Source of the DNA: CAVWDI01 sp046259385
GTDB lineage: Bacteria > Chloroflexota > Anaerolineae > Anaerolineales > UBA4823
Length of the DNA: 6,175 nucleotides
Direction of reading: 5' to 3'
Assembly: GCA_046259385.1 (NCBI GenBank)
Contig: JBJYWI010000166.1
Span: 1 to 6,175 of the forward strand
Positions within the stretch are counted from its first letter, which is position 1. Every line of letters starts with the position of its first letter. A model generated the notes under the pieces. It did not search any database. It had not been told where the DNA came from and saw only the letters and a program-made list of their open reading frames with translations. This document shows positions 5,659-6,175 of this stretch, in pieces. The position numbers were made by a program, and so were the translations under genes.

Positions 5659-5766
5659 TTTGACTTAATAGGAGTAAAGAGTATTCTGGGCTAAATTTAA
5701 TAATTTGAAGTAAATCTGGTCCTCTGAAAGATCTCTTGGCGCATAAATTGGGTTAAATTTATCAAA
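5659..5766 (+). other. Spacer between the alkylation repair gene and the rRNA promoters
   Basis: AT-rich sequence without a gene; I see no clear terminator for the upstream gene. A/T tracts become dense from about 5753 (AAATTTATCAAATT onward), next to the first promoter-like element, and could serve as an UP element for RNA polymerase. A reading frame on the - strand covering 5697-5942 runs through the promoters and is not credible. Confidence 0.4.
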
Positions 5767-5797
5767 TTGACCTTAAAATTTATTGGAAACCTATAAT
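5767..5797 (+). promoter_or_regulatory. Candidate upstream rRNA promoter (P1)
   Basis: TTGACC (5767-5772) and a perfect TATAAT (5792-5797) are 19 bases apart, longer than the ideal 17. It sits just upstream of the stronger P2 element, and tandem promoters are common before rRNA operons. The long spacer lowers confidence. Confidence 0.4.
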
Positions 5798-5804
5798 TGA
5801 CACC

Positions 5805-5832
5805 TTGACATAGAAGCAATTTTCCATATAAT
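5805..5832 (+). promoter_or_regulatory. rrn P2: Main rRNA operon promoter (P2)
   Basis: A perfect consensus TTGACA (5805-5810) and perfect TATAAT (5827-5832) are separated by 16 bases. Transcription would begin near 5839, about 280 bases before the 16S rRNA. A perfect consensus pair this close upstream of 16S is what a strong ribosomal promoter looks like. A second TTGACA at 5797-5802 is too far from this -10 to be its partner. Confidence 0.8.
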
Positions 5833-5942
5833 AGTGAGGCACTTTCAAAATGATGATCTAGCTCAGGGAAGCAGATCGATAACAACTCCACAGACGCCAC
5901 TGCGTCAGAGACCAGAGTAACATACTTGTTCGGTCTGACCAT

Positions 5943-5974
5943 CCGATGTCGAAGAGAAAGGCATCGGTCTTTTT
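5943..5974 (+). terminator. Terminator-like hairpin inside the rRNA leader
   Basis: CCGATGTC (5943-5950) pairs with GGCATCGG (5960-5967), eight pairs with one T-G, around a nine-base loop GAAGAGAAA. It is followed directly by TCTTTTT (5968-5974). This has the form of an intrinsic terminator, about 135 bases after the P2 start and 145 before 16S. If it works, it would attenuate rRNA transcription or end a short separate RNA. Confidence 0.5.
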
Positions 5975-6000
5975 GTGTGCTTAATTGGGAAGATCATCAA

Positions 6001-6012
6001 GAACCTTAACAA
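6001..6012 (+). promoter_or_regulatory. boxA-like antitermination element
   Basis: GAACCTTAACAA matches nine of twelve bases of the E. coli rRNA boxA core GCTCTTTAACAA, with CTTAACAA-type similarity in the conserved 3' part. Its place, about 110 bases before 16S, is where Nus-factor antitermination signals lie in rRNA leaders. The match is partial, so this is tentative. Confidence 0.35.
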
Positions 6013-6095
6013 CTGAAGAGTGATAGGAAGTACGAACCCTGAGATTCCGAAAAACAAATTGTATTTGAGAGAATACACAACCGTACAGAACTACA

Positions 6096-6111
6096 CGTAT
6101 ATTTATATACG
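6096..6111. repeat. Short hairpin just before 16S rRNA
   Basis: CGTATA and TATACG form a perfect six-base stem with loop TTTA, ending nine bases before the 16S start. It may help present the 5' end for processing by RNases, or take part in the longer stem that brackets 16S in the precursor. The 3' partner of such a stem is outside the window. Confidence 0.35.
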
Positions 6112-6119
6112 AAAAAGTA

Positions 6120-6175
<56 letters not shown>

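Larger units (their letters stand above)
5839..6119 (+). other. rRNA operon leader with a chain of hairpins
   Basis: This is the predicted transcribed leader between the P2 start and 16S. Four hairpins follow in its first half. GATCT-A-GCT (5855-5863) pairs with AGCAGATC (5870-5877) around loop CAGGGA. GACGC/GCGTC (5893-5906) has loop CACT. GTCAG-AG-ACC (5904-5913) pairs with GGTCTGAC (5932-5939). The fourth is the terminator-like hairpin at 5943-5967. The second half has a boxA-like string, GTATT/AATAC (6061-6076) and CGTATA/TATACG (6096-6111). The first half could instead be a discrete ~135-base RNA ending at the terminator-like hairpin. I recognise no known riboswitch or ncRNA family. TAGCTCAGG at 5859-5867 looks like a tRNA D-arm but no tRNA can be built around it. 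Confidence 0.6.

Noticed and set aside
5855..5940. Possible tRNA, because TAGCTCAGG resembles a D-arm
   Set aside because: No acceptor stem, anticodon arm or T-loop can be placed around it; the bases fit a simple hairpin better.
5697..5942. 81-codon reading frame on the - strand upstream of 16S
   Set aside because: It covers both rRNA promoters and the leader hairpins and has no ribosome binding site or recognisable domain.
6053..6119. A third promoter close to 16S (TTGTAT, TTGAGA or TATATT strings)
   Set aside because: No -35/-10 pair has acceptable spacing; TATATT at 6098 is part of a hairpin.

Overview
The window most likely comes from an anaerobic or facultatively anaerobic bacterium. 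It ends in the first ~56 bases of a bacterial 16S rRNA gene and carries most of a cytosolic group 3b-type [NiFe] hydrogenase operon. The gene content, the family variants and the style of the 16S 5' end would fit Chloroflexota (Anaerolineae-like). That placement is an impression from memory, because too little 16S is present to decide it. All supported genes lie on the + strand.

Positions 1-3214 hold four consecutive hydrogenase subunit genes in the order iron-sulfur beta (3' end only), FAD/NAD(P)-binding gamma, small subunit delta and large subunit alpha (HydB-G-D-A, as in archaeal sulfhydrogenase). Electrons would pass between the NiFe site in alpha, the three 4Fe-4S clusters of delta, the clusters and flavin of beta and gamma, and NAD(P)H. 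Beta and gamma overlap by one base (TGATG). The other two junctions are 44-45 bases long and each later gene has its own ribosome binding site. The large subunit ends exactly at the histidine of its C-terminal metal-binding motif, so the usual tail removed by a maturation protease is absent.

Positions 3215-4408 hold a 388-base gene-free stretch with two inverted repeats, a DUF1801 protein, and a 92-residue GYD-domain protein. The GYD gene has a clear promoter and a leader with direct repeats that run into its ribosome binding site. Nothing links these two genes mechanistically to the hydrogenase.

Positions 4409-4959 hold a strong hairpin terminator, what looks like the remnant of a SAM-dependent methyltransferase gene, and a 100-N assembly gap. 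The same 11 bases border both sides of the gap, so it may be an unmerged contig overlap. Positions 4960-5658 encode an AlkD-like DNA alkylation repair protein with the family's key Trp/Asp/Trp residues.

Positions 5659-6175 hold the promoter region and leader of a ribosomal RNA operon. There are two tandem promoter-like elements, one a perfect TTGACA/TATAAT pair. A leader of about 280 bases follows with a chain of hairpins, one of them terminator-like, a boxA-like element, and then the 16S start. The leader architecture is the most unusual thing here that the genes do not explain. I see no mobile element, CRISPR array, tRNA or defence system, and most of the window is ordinary.
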